64,000 nt of DNA from Micromonospora sp. C95 (GTDB taxonomy: Bacteria; Actinomycetota; Actinomycetes; Mycobacteriales; Micromonosporaceae). Each line of letters begins with the position of its first letter. Positions within the stretch are counted from its first letter, which is position 1. The position numbers and the translations under genes were made by a program. The notes under the pieces are model-generated. The model worked only from the letters and a program-made list of their open reading frames with translations. It was not told where the DNA came from and made no database searches. Positions 56,141-64,000 of this stretch are shown piece after piece. The stretch lies in contig NZ_JAGPXT010000023.1 in NCBI RefSeq assembly GCF_018070465.1, positions 1 through 64,000 on the forward strand, read 5' to 3'.

Positions 56141-56944
56141 TCAGGTGGCCGACACCACCGGGTTCGTCAGCTCACCGATCCCCTCGATCCGGACGCTCAC
56201 CGTATCCCCGTCCGTGAGCGGGCTAACCCCTGCGGGGGTACCGGTCAACACAACGTCACCGGGCAGCAACGTCATCACGTGTGAGACGTACGACACCAGT
56301 GCCGGCGCGTCGAAGACCATGTCGCCGGTGCGGCCGAGCTGCCGCACCTCCATCTCCTCCGGGTCGCGACCGACCTCGCAGCGGATCTCCAGGTCGGTGA
56401 CGTCCAGCCCGGTGGTGATCCACGGCCCGATCGGGCAGAACGAGTCGAACCCCTTGGCCCGGGTCCACTGGCTGTCGGACCGCTGCAGATCCCGGGCGGT
56501 GACGTCGTTGGCGCAGGTGTAGCCGAAGATGGCCCGTTCCGCAGCGGCCCGGTCAGCCCGGCGGGCACCCGGTGCGCCGATCACCACCGCCAGCTCGGCC
56601 TCGTGCTCGACCTGCTTGCTGAACTCCGGTAGCCGGATCGCATCCCGAGGGCCGATCACCGAGGTGGAGGGCTTCAGGAACAACAGCGGCTCCTTCGGCA
56701 CCTCGGCACCGTGTTCGGCGGCGTGCTCGGCGTAGTTGCGGCCGACACAGACCACCTTGCTGGGCAGGATCGGCGAGAGCAGCCGGACGTCGGACAACGC
56801 CCAGCGGACCCCACTGAACGTGATCTGGCCGAACGGGTGGCCGGAGATCTCGGCGATGGTGAGCCCCTGCGGGCCCGCCTCCGGCTCCCCCTCGACGACG
56901 CCGAACGACATTCCCTTGGCATGAGCAAAACGAGCGATACGCAC
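56141..56944 (-). CDS. Fumarylacetoacetate hydrolase family protein
   Basis: 267-residue metal-dependent enzyme of the FAH superfamily (hydrolases, decarboxylases, isomerases of beta-keto acids). Motifs: PSKVVCVGRNYAEHAAEHG, PLLFLKPSTSVIGP, EHEAELAVVIG (metal-binding Glu pair), GYTCANDVTARDLQR, and AKGFDSFCPIGPWI. The C terminus has PGDVVLTGTPAGVSPLTDGD. Substrate unknown; commonly annotated as 2-hydroxyhepta-2,4-diene-1,7-dioate isomerase. GTG 56944. In mycobacteria the same gene precedes gltX, which is not in the window. Confidence 0.9.
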   Translation of the reverse strand: MRIARFAHAKGMSFGVVEGEPEAGPQGLTIAEISGHPFGQITFSGVRWALSDVRLLSPILPSKVVCVGRNYAEHAAEHGAEVPKEPLLFLKPSTSVIGPRDAIRLPEFSKQVEHEAELAVVIGAPGARRADRAAAERAIFGYTCANDVTARDLQRSDSQWTRAKGFDSFCPIGPWITTGLDVTDLEIRCEVGRDPEEMEVRQLGRTGDMVFDAPALVSYVSHVMTLLPGDVVLTGTPAGVSPLTDGDTVSVRIEGIGELTNPVVSAT

Positions 56945-57077
56945 CAGGCCAATGTAGTGCGGCCGGCGTACGGTCGCCGCAGCTTACCCGCGCCGCGCAC
57001 CACCGGGGCCGGATTCACCGCTTCGTACCCGCCCGGCGCGAGCCCGCACCTAGCGTCGGCTGCGGAGGTTCGTTCGT

Positions 57078-58391
57078 ATGCCTGCATCGACACGACACCA
57101 CAGGACCCTCGCGGCGATCGTGCACTGCGTCGGTCTGCTGACCGCCCTGCCGGTGCTGCCGACGGCCACCGCCGCGAACGCACCGGCGGCCACCGCTTCG
57201 CACGCCCCGGCGGCCGGGCAGCTCCAACCGGCGGCGTCCGCCGCACCCGAGCCGAGCATGCCGGCGGCACCACCGGCGGTGCCCACGCCGACCCGGGTGG
57301 TCTCGCCGGCCGCCAGGCCGAAGGTGAGCGTACGGGTCGCGCCGGAGCGGAGCGCCGCGCCCGGGTACCGGATCGAGGTCCGTAACGCCGGCAGCAAGCC
57401 GGTGGAGACCACCGTTCGCCAGGAACTGCCCCAGGGCGTCTCGGCGACCACGGTCAGCGACGGAGGTCGGGTGCTACGTCCCGGCGGGTCGGCGGCCACC
57501 GAGGTGACCTGGCGGCTGAAGCTGCCGCCGGAGAGCACCACCACGCTGGGCACCACGCTCACCACGACCGCCTCCCGACAGCCGGTGACCGCACCGACGT
57601 GCGCCTTCGCCAGCGACGGCCGCCAGCCGTACGACTGCGCGAGCGCCACCTGGACGGCGCCGGGAATGGCGGCGACGCAGTCAGCGGAGCCCACCGGCTG
57701 GCGTCGTCAGGGGCCCGCGCTGGTGGCCGCCGGCGCCGCGCTGCTGGTGCTGGGCGTGGTGGGCCTGCTCACCTGGCGACGCCGCCGACGGCCGGTCGCC
57801 GCGGCACTGGCCTCGGACGGGCCGGGCACCGTCTATCCACGCCCGGCCGCTCCCCGACCGCCGGCCCGGCGCCGCAAGCCACCGGTCTGGATCGTGGTGC
57901 CGGTGGCCGCGATCGTGCTGGCCGGCACGCTGGGCGCCGCCGCGTGGTCGGCCACCCGGCGGGTCACCGCGATCGACACGGACGGCCAGCCGACCAGCGG
58001 CGCCTGGAAGGGCACCGGGGTCGCCGGGAGCTTGGGGATGCCGCTGCGCGAGGACGCGTTCGAGTTCACCGTCTACCGGATGACCTGCGAACCGGGCCGG
58101 GGCGCGCGGCAGTGTCAGGCGACCGTCGGGGTCCGCAACCTCACTCCGGAGCACCAGAGCTGGCACGGCAAGCTGCAACGGGCGTACCTGGCGAACGGCA
58201 ACTGGGTCACCACCGACGAGCCGGCCACCCGCCGGGCGAACCAGGGACGCGACGTGTTCGCCGATCCGGTGGCCGCCGGCAGCCGGGTGGTGCTGCCGCT
58301 GGTTTTCACGATCAACGGGCGGGAGGCACCACAGCGGCTGGAGCTGCGCAGCGGGGTCTTCTCCGCGGGTGTCCGCGTCGACGTGCCCTGA
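57078..58391 (+). CDS. Secreted/membrane protein with N-terminal beta domain and two membrane segments
   Basis: 437 residues. Signal peptide (1-33, HRTLAAIVHCVGLLTALPVLPTATA), an Ala/Pro-rich stretch, a domain of about 110 residues resembling DUF11/Fn3-like repeats (VSVRVAPERSAAPGYRIEVRNAGSKPVETTVRQELPQGVS..., blocks of ten or so visible), a first membrane segment (about 216-235, ALVAAGAALLVLGVVGLLTW), an Arg/Pro-rich loop, a second (about 272-293, VWIVVPVAAIVLAGTLGAAAW), then a C-terminal external region with FTVYRMTCEPGRGARQCQATVGV (two cysteines). The C-terminal part resembles DUF4352-like domains. Function unknown. ATG 57078 with GGAGG. Confidence 0.75.
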   Translation: MPASTRHHRTLAAIVHCVGLLTALPVLPTATAANAPAATASHAPAAGQLQPAASAAPEPSMPAAPPAVPTPTRVVSPAARPKVSVRVAPERSAAPGYRIEVRNAGSKPVETTVRQELPQGVSATTVSDGGRVLRPGGSAATEVTWRLKLPPESTTTLGTTLTTTASRQPVTAPTCAFASDGRQPYDCASATWTAPGMAATQSAEPTGWRRQGPALVAAGAALLVLGVVGLLTWRRRRRPVAAALASDGPGTVYPRPAAPRPPARRRKPPVWIVVPVAAIVLAGTLGAAAWSATRRVTAIDTDGQPTSGAWKGTGVAGSLGMPLREDAFEFTVYRMTCEPGRGARQCQATVGVRNLTPEHQSWHGKLQRAYLANGNWVTTDEPATRRANQGRDVFADPVAAGSRVVLPLVFTINGREAPQRLELRSGVFSAGVRVDVP

Positions 58392-58425
58392 CCGGCGGCC
58401 GGACGGCGGTCGTACCCTTGGCTCC

Positions 58426-59376
58426 GTGACCACCGTCCCCGCCCCGGCCGTGCCCGCCGTCGGTGGTGTCGTCGGCGGGCAGGTGGCCAGCCTGCCGGCA
58501 GCCGCCTGGCAGCCCCTGCTGGCGGGGCACGAACGACGCGCCGACTCGCTCACCGCCGGACACCGGGCCCGCCGGGCCACCGGGGCGCGCCACGCCATCG
58601 ACGATTTCCTGTACGACTACTACGGCACCCGGCCGTCCGTGCTACGACGTTGGCACCCGGGCGTCGGTGTCCGCCTGGAAGCCGGTCCGGACGGTCCGGC
58701 GCCGCAGCACCGGTGGCGCTGGTACGCGACGGACGACGACGGCGCGGTACGCCTCGACGTCGACGCCTTCCTGACCGACCGGGGCGACTCGGTGCGCTTC
58801 ATCCACCGGCTGCTGACCGCGATCGCGTCCCGCCCGGCCTTCACCGGCTGCTTCGGGCTGCACGAGTGGGCGATGGTGTACCGCCAGCGTGAGCACCGGC
58901 ACCCGCTGCCCCTGCGACTCGGCCAGCGGGGCACCGACGCGGTGGTCGAGTCGCACCAGATCCGGTGCACACACTTCGACGCGTACCGGTTCTTCACCCC
59001 CGACGCGGTCGAGCTGAACCACCTCCGACCGACCCGAGCCGGTCAGGTGGACCTCGACCAGCCCGGCTGCCTGCACGCCTCGATGGACTGCCACAAGTGG
59101 GCCACCAAGCTGGGCCCCGCCGTCCCCGGTGAGCTGGCGCTCGACTGCTTCGAGCTGGCCGGCGAGATCCGGCTGCTCGACATGCGGGCATCGCCGTACG
59201 ACTTCTCCTCCTACGGTCAACCACCGGTGGCGATCGAGACGCCGGAGGGCAAGGCCGAGTACGTCGCACGGCAGCGCGAGTTCGCGCGGCGGGCCGGCCG
59301 GCTGCGGGCCCGGCTGATCGAGATCTGTTCGGCGCTGTTGGACCAGGCCGGAGCGGCGGCCCGGGCCGAGGCGTGA
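58426..59376 (+). CDS. Conserved protein annotated in relatives as 3-methyladenine DNA glycosylase
   Basis: 316 residues with no signal peptide. I recognise the family from its blocks ADSLTAGHRARRATGARHAIDDFLYDYYG, FTGCFGLHEWAMVYR, LPLRLGQRGTDAVVESHQIRCTHFDAYRFF and QPGCLHASMDCHKWATKLGP. In databases it often bears the name 3-methyladenine DNA glycosylase, but I see no HhH or AlkA/MPG motif, so that name is doubtful. The conserved His/Asp/Cys set suggests an enzyme. GTG 58426 starts 35 bp past the previous stop; the longer frame overlaps it. Confidence 0.7.
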   Translation: MTTVPAPAVPAVGGVVGGQVASLPAAAWQPLLAGHERRADSLTAGHRARRATGARHAIDDFLYDYYGTRPSVLRRWHPGVGVRLEAGPDGPAPQHRWRWYATDDDGAVRLDVDAFLTDRGDSVRFIHRLLTAIASRPAFTGCFGLHEWAMVYRQREHRHPLPLRLGQRGTDAVVESHQIRCTHFDAYRFFTPDAVELNHLRPTRAGQVDLDQPGCLHASMDCHKWATKLGPAVPGELALDCFELAGEIRLLDMRASPYDFSSYGQPPVAIETPEGKAEYVARQREFARRAGRLRARLIEICSALLDQAGAAARAEA

Positions 59377-59402
59377 TTTAGGGCCAAGCGAGGTACGACC
59401 GG

Positions 59403-59828
59403 CTACTCGCCGTCCACCCGACGGTCGCGCTTGCGCTGCCCGCGACGCTTCTTCTCAGCCAGCCGTCGCTCCTTGGCCGCCCGTGACGGGCGGGTCGGAC
59501 GACGCGGTGGCGGTGGCGGGGCGACCGCCTCGCGCAGCATCGACACCAGGCGTTCCCGCGCCGCTTCACGGTTGGCCAACTGGGCCCGGTGCTCGCTGGC
59601 GGCGATCGTCAACACGCCGTCGACCAGCCGTCCGGCGAGCCGGTCCAGCGCCCGGGTACGCAGCGACTCGGGGATGCTCGGTGAGCCGGCCAGGTCGAAG
59701 CTCAGCTCGACCCGGGAGTCGGCGGTGTTGACGCCCTGCCCGCCCGGTCCGGAGGACCGGGAGAACCGCTCCCGCAGTTCACCGGCGGGAACCACCCACC
59801 GGTCGGTCACCCGCAGTCCGTCGTCCAC
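59403..59828 (-). CDS. arfB: Peptidyl-tRNA hydrolase ArfB (YaeJ-like ribosome rescue factor)
   Basis: 141-residue ribosome rescue factor that hydrolyses peptidyl-tRNA on stalled ribosomes. The catalytic GGQ is in SRSSGPGGQGVNTADSRVELSF (Gly29-Gln31); the C-terminal Lys/Arg-rich tail (SRAAKERRLAEKKRRGQRKRDRR) inserts into the mRNA channel. GTG 59828. Converges with the preceding gene. Confidence 0.93.
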   Translation of the reverse strand: MDDGLRVTDRWVVPAGELRERFSRSSGPGGQGVNTADSRVELSFDLAGSPSIPESLRTRALDRLAGRLVDGVLTIAASEHRAQLANREAARERLVSMLREAVAPPPPPRRPTRPSRAAKERRLAEKKRRGQRKRDRRVDGE

Positions 59829-59906
59829 GCCCTGAGGCTAGCGCGGGGCCCGCAGCGCCTCCGCGCCAACGCCCGCGAGCGCATCTTCGGCTGCGCGATC
59901 CGGTTG

Positions 59907-60197
59907 TCAGCGGTCGGGTCGCTCGTCGGTGGTGCTGCTCGGCGTCGGCGGTGCCGGTTCGTCACTGCCACCGGTGGCGGCGTACGCGACCGCGCCGATC
60001 AGGAGCAGGGCGATGACGCCGATCTTCGTGGTGACGACTTTGATCATCATCCAGGCTGCGCGACGTGCTCCGGGCACGGTCTTCTTGGCCGCCTGGTAGT
60101 CGTTCCAGCCCCGCCGGGCGCGCGCGTACGACGACCCCACGCCACTTCCGATGATGAGGCCCACCAGCAGGAGGGCCGCGATGAGAGGACGCTCCAC
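59907..60197 (-). CDS. Small double-pass membrane protein
   Basis: 96 residues with two hydrophobic segments (about 4-22 LIAALLLVGLIIGSGVGSS and 57-75 KIGVIALLLIGAVAYAATG) joined by a basic region (ARARRGWNDYQAAKKTVPGARRAAWMMIKVVTT) and a short Pro/Ser/Thr tail. Not recognised. GTG 60197 has no clear Shine-Dalgarno. Direct repeats GATTACCGAGAG lie upstream. Confidence 0.6.
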   Translation of the reverse strand: MERPLIAALLLVGLIIGSGVGSSYARARRGWNDYQAAKKTVPGARRAAWMMIKVVTTKIGVIALLLIGAVAYAATGGSDEPAPPTPSSTTDERPDR

Positions 60198-60274
60198 CCA
60201 CGCCAGTATTCATACCGAGCGTAATATTTCCATTCTCCGATCATCGGTCGCCGGAATCCGACAGTTGCCCCAAT

Positions 60275-60307
60275 CTCTCGGTAATCGGACAGTAACTCTC
60301 GGTAATC
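60275..60307. repeat. 21-bp-spaced direct repeat upstream of the small membrane protein
   Basis: CTCTCGGTAATC at 60275-60286 and 60296-60307, exact and 21 bp apart (two helical turns); the second touches the stop codon of the upstream protease gene. A less exact CTGTCSGATT-type copy follows nearer the gene. It may be an operator. Confidence 0.55.
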
Positions 60308-61169
60308 AGCCGCCCTTTCCGATGATCGTGTCGGCGGTCTGCTGCACCTGCTCGATCGGGATGGCGAACCCGATGCCGATGGAACCGTTTCCGTCGATCG
60401 TCGCGATCGCGGTGTTCACCCCGACCACCTCGCCCCGGGCGTTGACCAGGGGTCCACCCGAGTTGCCGGGGTTGATCGAGGCATCGGTCTGCACCGCCCG
60501 GTGCCGGTTGTCGCCGAGGCGCACCTGCCGGTCCAGCGCGCTGACGATGCCAGCGGTGACCGTGCCGGGCAGCCCCAGTGGCGACCCGACGGCCAGCACC
60601 GGTTCGCCCACCCTGGTCGCACCCGGCTTGGCCAACGGCAGCGACGCCAGGTTCGCCGACGACGGCACCCTGAGCACCGCCAGATCACTGTCCGGTTCCC
60701 GGCCGACCACCTCCGCCGCGTACCGCCGGCCGTCCGGCAGTTCGACGGTCACCGGCCCACCACGGCCCTTGGCGATGATGTGATCGTTGGTGATGATGTG
60801 CTGTTCGGAGTCGACCGCGAAACCGGAACCGCTCGCCGAGCCACCCGCCGCCCCACCCACCAGCACCGACACCACACCGGGCACGGTCTTCTCCGCGGCG
60901 GTCACCAGCTCGGCCGGCACCGGGGCGGCGGACGCGGCAGCCGGCCCCGGGAGGCCGTCACGACCGGCCACCCAGCCACCGGCGAGCGCTCCCGACCCGG
61001 CGGAGATGGCCACCATCGCCAGCCCGGCCAGCAGCCGGCGGCGCCAGCCGCCCAGCAACCGCTCCCGCGCCCCTGACGCCGGGTCCGTCCCGCCCCGCCC
61101 GTCCGGGTCGAGATCGGGTGAGACGAACCAGGGTCCGCGCGGCTCGCCCAGTCCGGTCTGCACTGCCAT
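60306..61169 (-). CDS. Membrane-anchored trypsin-like serine protease (HtrA-like, no PDZ)
   Basis: 287 residues. An N-terminal cytosolic stretch leads to one membrane segment (about 45-68, LLAGLAMVAISAGSGALAGGW), then an external S1C-type protease domain: SGSGFAVDSEQHIITNDHIIAKG (catalytic His130), EPDSDLAVLRV (Asp), and QTDASINPGNSGGPLVNARGEVVGVN (Ser237). The protein ends soon after GFAIPIEQVQQTADTIIGKGG, so the PDZ domain usual in HtrA/DegP is missing. ATG 61169 has GAGGAG upstream. Role in envelope protein quality control is likely. Confidence 0.88.
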   Translation of the reverse strand: MAVQTGLGEPRGPWFVSPDLDPDGRGGTDPASGARERLLGGWRRRLLAGLAMVAISAGSGALAGGWVAGRDGLPGPAAASAAPVPAELVTAAEKTVPGVVSVLVGGAAGGSASGSGFAVDSEQHIITNDHIIAKGRGGPVTVELPDGRRYAAEVVGREPDSDLAVLRVPSSANLASLPLAKPGATRVGEPVLAVGSPLGLPGTVTAGIVSALDRQVRLGDNRHRAVQTDASINPGNSGGPLVNARGEVVGVNTAIATIDGNGSIGIGFAIPIEQVQQTADTIIGKGG

Positions 61170-61233
61170 ACGTACGCTCCTCACGTGTGTGGCCTCGGCT
61201 GCGGCCGCCGTCCGCGGATCGGGCGGTCGGAAC

Positions 61234-62193
61234 TCAGGGCAGGCGGGAGAACCAGCGCATCGAACCGGCCGCCGCGCCCATCGCGAAGACCAGTCCGAGC
61301 CCGATGAACCGGGCGGAGACGTCCTGCCGCACCGTGCGCCAACCCACCGAGCTGCCGATGTCGTCGTAGACGGCCCGCAGTTCGGCGCTCGTACCGGCCT
61401 CGTGGAAAGCGCCCCCGGTCTGCTCGGCCACGGCGCGCAGCGTCTCCCCGTCCACCGGTACCTGGATCGGTCGCCCGCCCCGGTCGACGAAGCCGCCCGG
61501 GGTACCGAACGAGATGCTGTGCACCGGCACGTCGAGGGCCACCGCCTCAGCAGCGGCCTCGACCGGATCCATGCCCGAGGTGTTCGCCCCGTCGGAGAGC
61601 AGGATGATCCGGGCCGGTGGCGGCTCGGTCGTGGCCCTGTCGTCGAGCGCCTTCACCGCGCCCAGCGAGGTGCTGATCGCCTCGCCGATCGCGGTGCCCT
61701 GCACCCCCGTCGTGCCCTCGGCCAGCCGCTCGATCCCGTCGTGCAGCGCCTCCCGATCGGTGCCCGGTGGCACCAGTACCGCCGCGCTGCCGGCGAACGC
61801 GACAAGTCCCACGTTGAACTCGCCGGGCAGGCCGTCGGCGAAGCGCCGAGCGGCGCTCTTGGCCGCACTGAGCCGATCCGGCTCGACGTCACCGGCGAGC
61901 ATCGAGGTGGAGACGTCCACCGCCACCATGACCGTGGCGCGTTCCCGGGGCACCCGGACCTCGGCGGTGGGTCGGGCGAAGCCGACCACGAGCAGGGCCA
62001 GCATCGCCAGGAAGAGGCCGGCCGGCAGGTGCCGACGCCAGGTCGGACGCCGGGGCGCCACCCGGCCGAGCAGCCGCAGGTTGGTGAAGCGGACCGCGTA
62101 CCGGCTGCGACGCCGCTGTGCCACCAGGTACGCCGCCGCCAGTGCGAGCACGCCGAGCAACAGCCAGAGCCGGACGGGTGACTGCCAGATCAC
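61234..62193 (-). CDS. VWA-domain membrane protein (BatA-like)
   Basis: 319 residues: membrane segment 10-26 (WLLLGVLALAAAYLVAQ), a second near 57-73 (LPAGLFLAMLALLVVGF), a von Willebrand A domain with the MIDAS motif DVSTS (93-97) and ILLSDGANTSG, and a C-terminal segment (FIGLGLVFAMGAAAGSM). Such proteins sit in moxR-DUF58-VWA operons and are thought to act as metal-dependent chaperone platforms. GTG 62193 overlaps the DUF58 gene's stop by 4 nt. Confidence 0.92.
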   Translation of the reverse strand: MIWQSPVRLWLLLGVLALAAAYLVAQRRRSRYAVRFTNLRLLGRVAPRRPTWRRHLPAGLFLAMLALLVVGFARPTAEVRVPRERATVMVAVDVSTSMLAGDVEPDRLSAAKSAARRFADGLPGEFNVGLVAFAGSAAVLVPPGTDREALHDGIERLAEGTTGVQGTAIGEAISTSLGAVKALDDRATTEPPPARIILLSDGANTSGMDPVEAAAEAVALDVPVHSISFGTPGGFVDRGGRPIQVPVDGETLRAVAEQTGGAFHEAGTSAELRAVYDDIGSSVGWRTVRQDVSARFIGLGLVFAMGAAAGSMRWFSRLP

Positions 62194-63203
62194 GCCGCAC
62201 CTCCCCGGCGCGACGCAGGCGCGGCGGCCAGCCGGCGTTGCGCGTGCACGTGCCGGACGATGTCGACGGTCCAGTCCCGGTCGGTACGTAGCGCCAGCTG
62301 GGTCGCACCGGCCCGGCGCAGCGCTTCCCGGACCTGCTCACGTTGGCCGGCAGCCGCCGCGGCGTAGCGCTCACGCAGGTGCCGGTCGCCGGTCCACACC
62401 TCGCGGCTTTCACCGGTCTCCGGGTCGACCAGGGTGATCAGACCGACGTCCGGCAGCTCCAGCTCGCGGGGGTCGGTCACCTCGACCGCGAGCACCTGGT
62501 GGCGCGCCGTGAGCTGGCGCAGCGCACGTTCCCAGTGGGCCGGGCACCGTGGATCGTCGGGCAGGCCGTCGAGGAAGTCGGAGACCACCACCACCAGACC
62601 ACGCCGGTGGGCGACCCGGCGCACCTCGGCCAGCGCGTCGGCCAGCCCGGCGACGGGCTGGGCCTGCGGCACGACGTCCGGGTCGTCGCCGGCCCGGGGC
62701 GCGGCCAGCAACGCACGCAGCAGCCCGAGCAGGTGGGTACGCCCGCACCGGGCCGGCACCCGGTGCAGCCCGTACGGCGTGAGCACCTGTGCGCCGAGGC
62801 GGTTGCCCGGCCCGGCGGTGAGGAAGCCGATGGTGGCGACCGCGGCGACGGCGAGTTCCCGCTTGTCCAGCTCGGCGGTGCCGTACTCCATGCTGGGGCT
62901 GGCGTCGACGAGCAGCCAGGTGGTCAGTTCCCGGTCGGCGTCCACCTCCCGCACGTGCGGCACCGCGGTGCGGGCCGTCACCGACCAGTCCATCCGGCGC
63001 ACCTCGTCCTCACCCGGCCGGTACTCGCGGCTGCCCGCCGGTTCGCTGCCGGGACCGGGCAGCAGGCCGTGCCGCTCGCCGTGCAGCAGGCCGTCGAGAC
63101 GTCGGGTCACCGTGAGTTCCAGCCGCCGCAACCGCTGGCCGGGGGTGAGGTCGGTGAGCACCGGGTCCGCCGCCACCGGCGGCCCGGGGTTCCGGCGGCC
63201 CAT
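62190..63203 (-). CDS. DUF58 domain protein
   Basis: 337-residue member of the DUF58 family, VWA-related, with the family motif SREYRPGEDEVRRMDWSVTAR and a degenerate VWA-like core LLVDASPSMEYG (DxSxS with a Pro). Cytosolic; no membrane segment of note. Middle gene of moxR-DUF58-VWA; its ATG shares one base with the MoxR stop (TGATG), so the three are translationally coupled. Confidence 0.92.
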   Translation of the reverse strand: MGRRNPGPPVAADPVLTDLTPGQRLRRLELTVTRRLDGLLHGERHGLLPGPGSEPAGSREYRPGEDEVRRMDWSVTARTAVPHVREVDADRELTTWLLVDASPSMEYGTAELDKRELAVAAVATIGFLTAGPGNRLGAQVLTPYGLHRVPARCGRTHLLGLLRALLAAPRAGDDPDVVPQAQPVAGLADALAEVRRVAHRRGLVVVVSDFLDGLPDDPRCPAHWERALRQLTARHQVLAVEVTDPRELELPDVGLITLVDPETGESREVWTGDRHLRERYAAAAAGQREQVREALRRAGATQLALRTDRDWTVDIVRHVHAQRRLAAAPASRRGGAA

Positions 63204-64000
63204 CAGGCGACTGCCAGGTCCGTCGCGGGTGCCGGCCGGGCGGTGGCCACCCGGGGCGGCGGTACCGCCTCGACCAGCCGGTGGACCACCCAATCGGCGC
63301 TCACCCCGTCGGCGACCGCGTCGAAGGAGAGCACCAGCCGGTGGGCCAGTACGTCTGCCGCGAGTTCCCGGACGTCGTCGGGCAGCACGTAGCCGCGCCC
63401 CCGGAGCAGCGCCTGGGCGCGCGCGGCCGAGACCAGGCCGAGGGTGGCGCGTGGGCTGGCACCGTAGGCGAGCAGCCCGGCCATCTCCGGCAACCCGAAC
63501 CGTCCCGGATCACGGGTGGCGAGGATGAGCCGGACCACGTACTCGGCGATGGCGTGATGGACGAACACCTGCCTGGCCCGACGCTGGAACTCGCGCAGCC
63601 GCTCCGGGTCGAGCACCCGGTGCGCCCGGGGGCGTTCGGCGCTCATCCGGTAGAGGATGGCCAGCTCGTCGGCGACGTCCGGGTAGTCGACGACGATCTT
63701 CATGAGGAAGCGGTCCCGCTGCGCCTCCGGCAGCTGGTAGACCCCTTCCGACTCGATGGGGTTCTGGGTGGCCAGCACCAGGAACGGCTCCGGTACCGGG
63801 TGGCTGCGCCCGCCGATCGACACCTGACGCTCGGCCATCGCCTCCAGCAGCGCCGACTGCACCTTGGCCGGTGCGCGGTTGATCTCGTCAGCCAGCACCA
63901 GGTTCGCCATCACCGGCCCCAGCTCGACGTCGAAGCTCTCCTTCGAGGCGCGGTAGATCCGGGTGCCGACGATGTCGGAGGGTACGAGGTCTGGGGTGAA
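63203..64000 (-). CDS. MoxR-family AAA+ ATPase, 5' end outside the window
   Basis: C-terminal 265 residues of a MoxR ATPase; the Walker A part and start codon lie beyond 64000. Present: TPDLVPSDIVGTRIYR, Walker B LVLADEINRAPAKVQSALLEAM, EPFLVLATQNPIESEGVYQLPEAQRDRFLMKI (sensor 1), and the lid domain (GASPRATLGLVSAARAQALLRGRGYVLPDD, sensor 2 Arg). It probably works with the DUF58 and VWA proteins downstream. Reading frame is open to the last base of the window. Confidence 0.95.
   Translation of the reverse strand, partial: FTPDLVPSDIVGTRIYRASKESFDVELGPVMANLVLADEINRAPAKVQSALLEAMAERQVSIGGRSHPVPEPFLVLATQNPIESEGVYQLPEAQRDRFLMKIVVDYPDVADELAILYRMSAERPRAHRVLDPERLREFQRRARQVFVHHAIAEYVVRLILATRDPGRFGLPEMAGLLAYGASPRATLGLVSAARAQALLRGRGYVLPDDVRELAADVLAHRLVLSFDAVADGVSADWVVHRLVEAVPPPRVATARPAPATDLAVA

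Noticed and set aside
58426..59376. Genuine 3-methyladenine DNA glycosylase
   Set aside because: The family carries this name in databases as I recall, but no HhH-GPD or MPG motif is visible, so I do not claim the activity.

Overview
This window is high-GC chromosomal DNA from an actinobacterium, most likely a member of the Micromonosporaceae (Micromonospora-like). Evidence: codon usage with G/C at almost every third position, many GTG starts, F420 biosynthesis (cofC), an XRE/DUF5753-DUF397 regulator pair, a histone-H1-tailed HU protein, a type-3 ProRS, and a gene order close to the ffh-amt-ftsY-smc-rnc-coaD-recG-ddl-gpsA-fbiD-ppk-hupB-leuCD-iclR stretch I recall from Mycobacterium and Streptomyces. 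I see no insertion sequence, integrase, prophage, CRISPR array, rRNA or replication origin; it is core chromosome with a few accessory genes between conserved blocks.

Layout. 0-5 kb: proS, an amidohydrolase, a Uma2-type nuclease-like protein and ffh. 5-9.4 kb: the nitrogen operon amtB-glnB-glnD, preceded by two GlnR-type boxes. 9.4-18.8 kb: an APH-type kinase, ftsY, a divergent PhoD-like phosphatase, a DinB protein, then smc with a HAD hydrolase downstream and a 64-residue coiled-coil protein upstream. 19-21.5 kb: two secreted or anchored proteins (CAP domain; GH114-like lipoprotein) inserted between smc and mutM. 21.5-27 kb: mutM-rnc-plsX-rpmF-DUF177, sepIVA-like, coaD-rsmD. 27-31 kb: an LPVTG surface protein convergent with recG. 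31-36.9 kb: DAK/FakA-like, rpmB, GNAT, thiL, RAM-domain Lrp, DUF3515, ddl. 37-39.9 kb: accessory patch with a small unknown protein, XRE/DUF397 and a ROK kinase. 40-49.5 kb: HemK-like methyltransferase, PLP lyase, gpsA, plsC-like, cofC, CSD-like, ppk, CYTH-CHAD, mutT1. 49.6-54.6 kb: EEP membrane protein, hupB, leuCD divergent from an IclR/NdgR regulator. 55.4-56 kb: two tRNA-Glu(CTC) and one tRNA-Gln(CTG). 56-64 kb: FAH protein, secreted/membrane proteins, arfB, trypsin-like protease, VWA, DUF58 and a truncated MoxR ATPase.

How the genes fit together. Ffh and FtsY are the two SRP-pathway GTPases. GlnB and GlnD form the PII signalling pair for AmtB. Rnc, MutM, RecG, MutT1, SMC and HupB cover RNA processing, DNA repair and nucleoid organisation. 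PlsX, the PlsC-like acyltransferase and GpsA supply phospholipid precursors. Ppk followed by a CYTH-CHAD protein and MutT1 is a small polyphosphate-centred cluster with a convincing PHO-box-like repeat at the ppk start.

Beyond genes, the most distinctive signals are repeats. Two families of intergenic palindromes (arms around ATCATGAAGTTGTTG and CGATCTTGCACTT, with unrelated loops, often between C-rich and G-rich flanks) sit at gene 3' ends. A family of about 80-bp tandem repeats beginning GTGAGCG/ATGAGCG sits directly at translation starts (thiL, gpsA). A 27-bp tandem repeat copies the stop region of the DUF397 gene, and a 21-bp repeat extends the RNase III tail. I did not find a wholly new multi-gene system; the repeat families and a few unknown small or surface proteins are the best leads.
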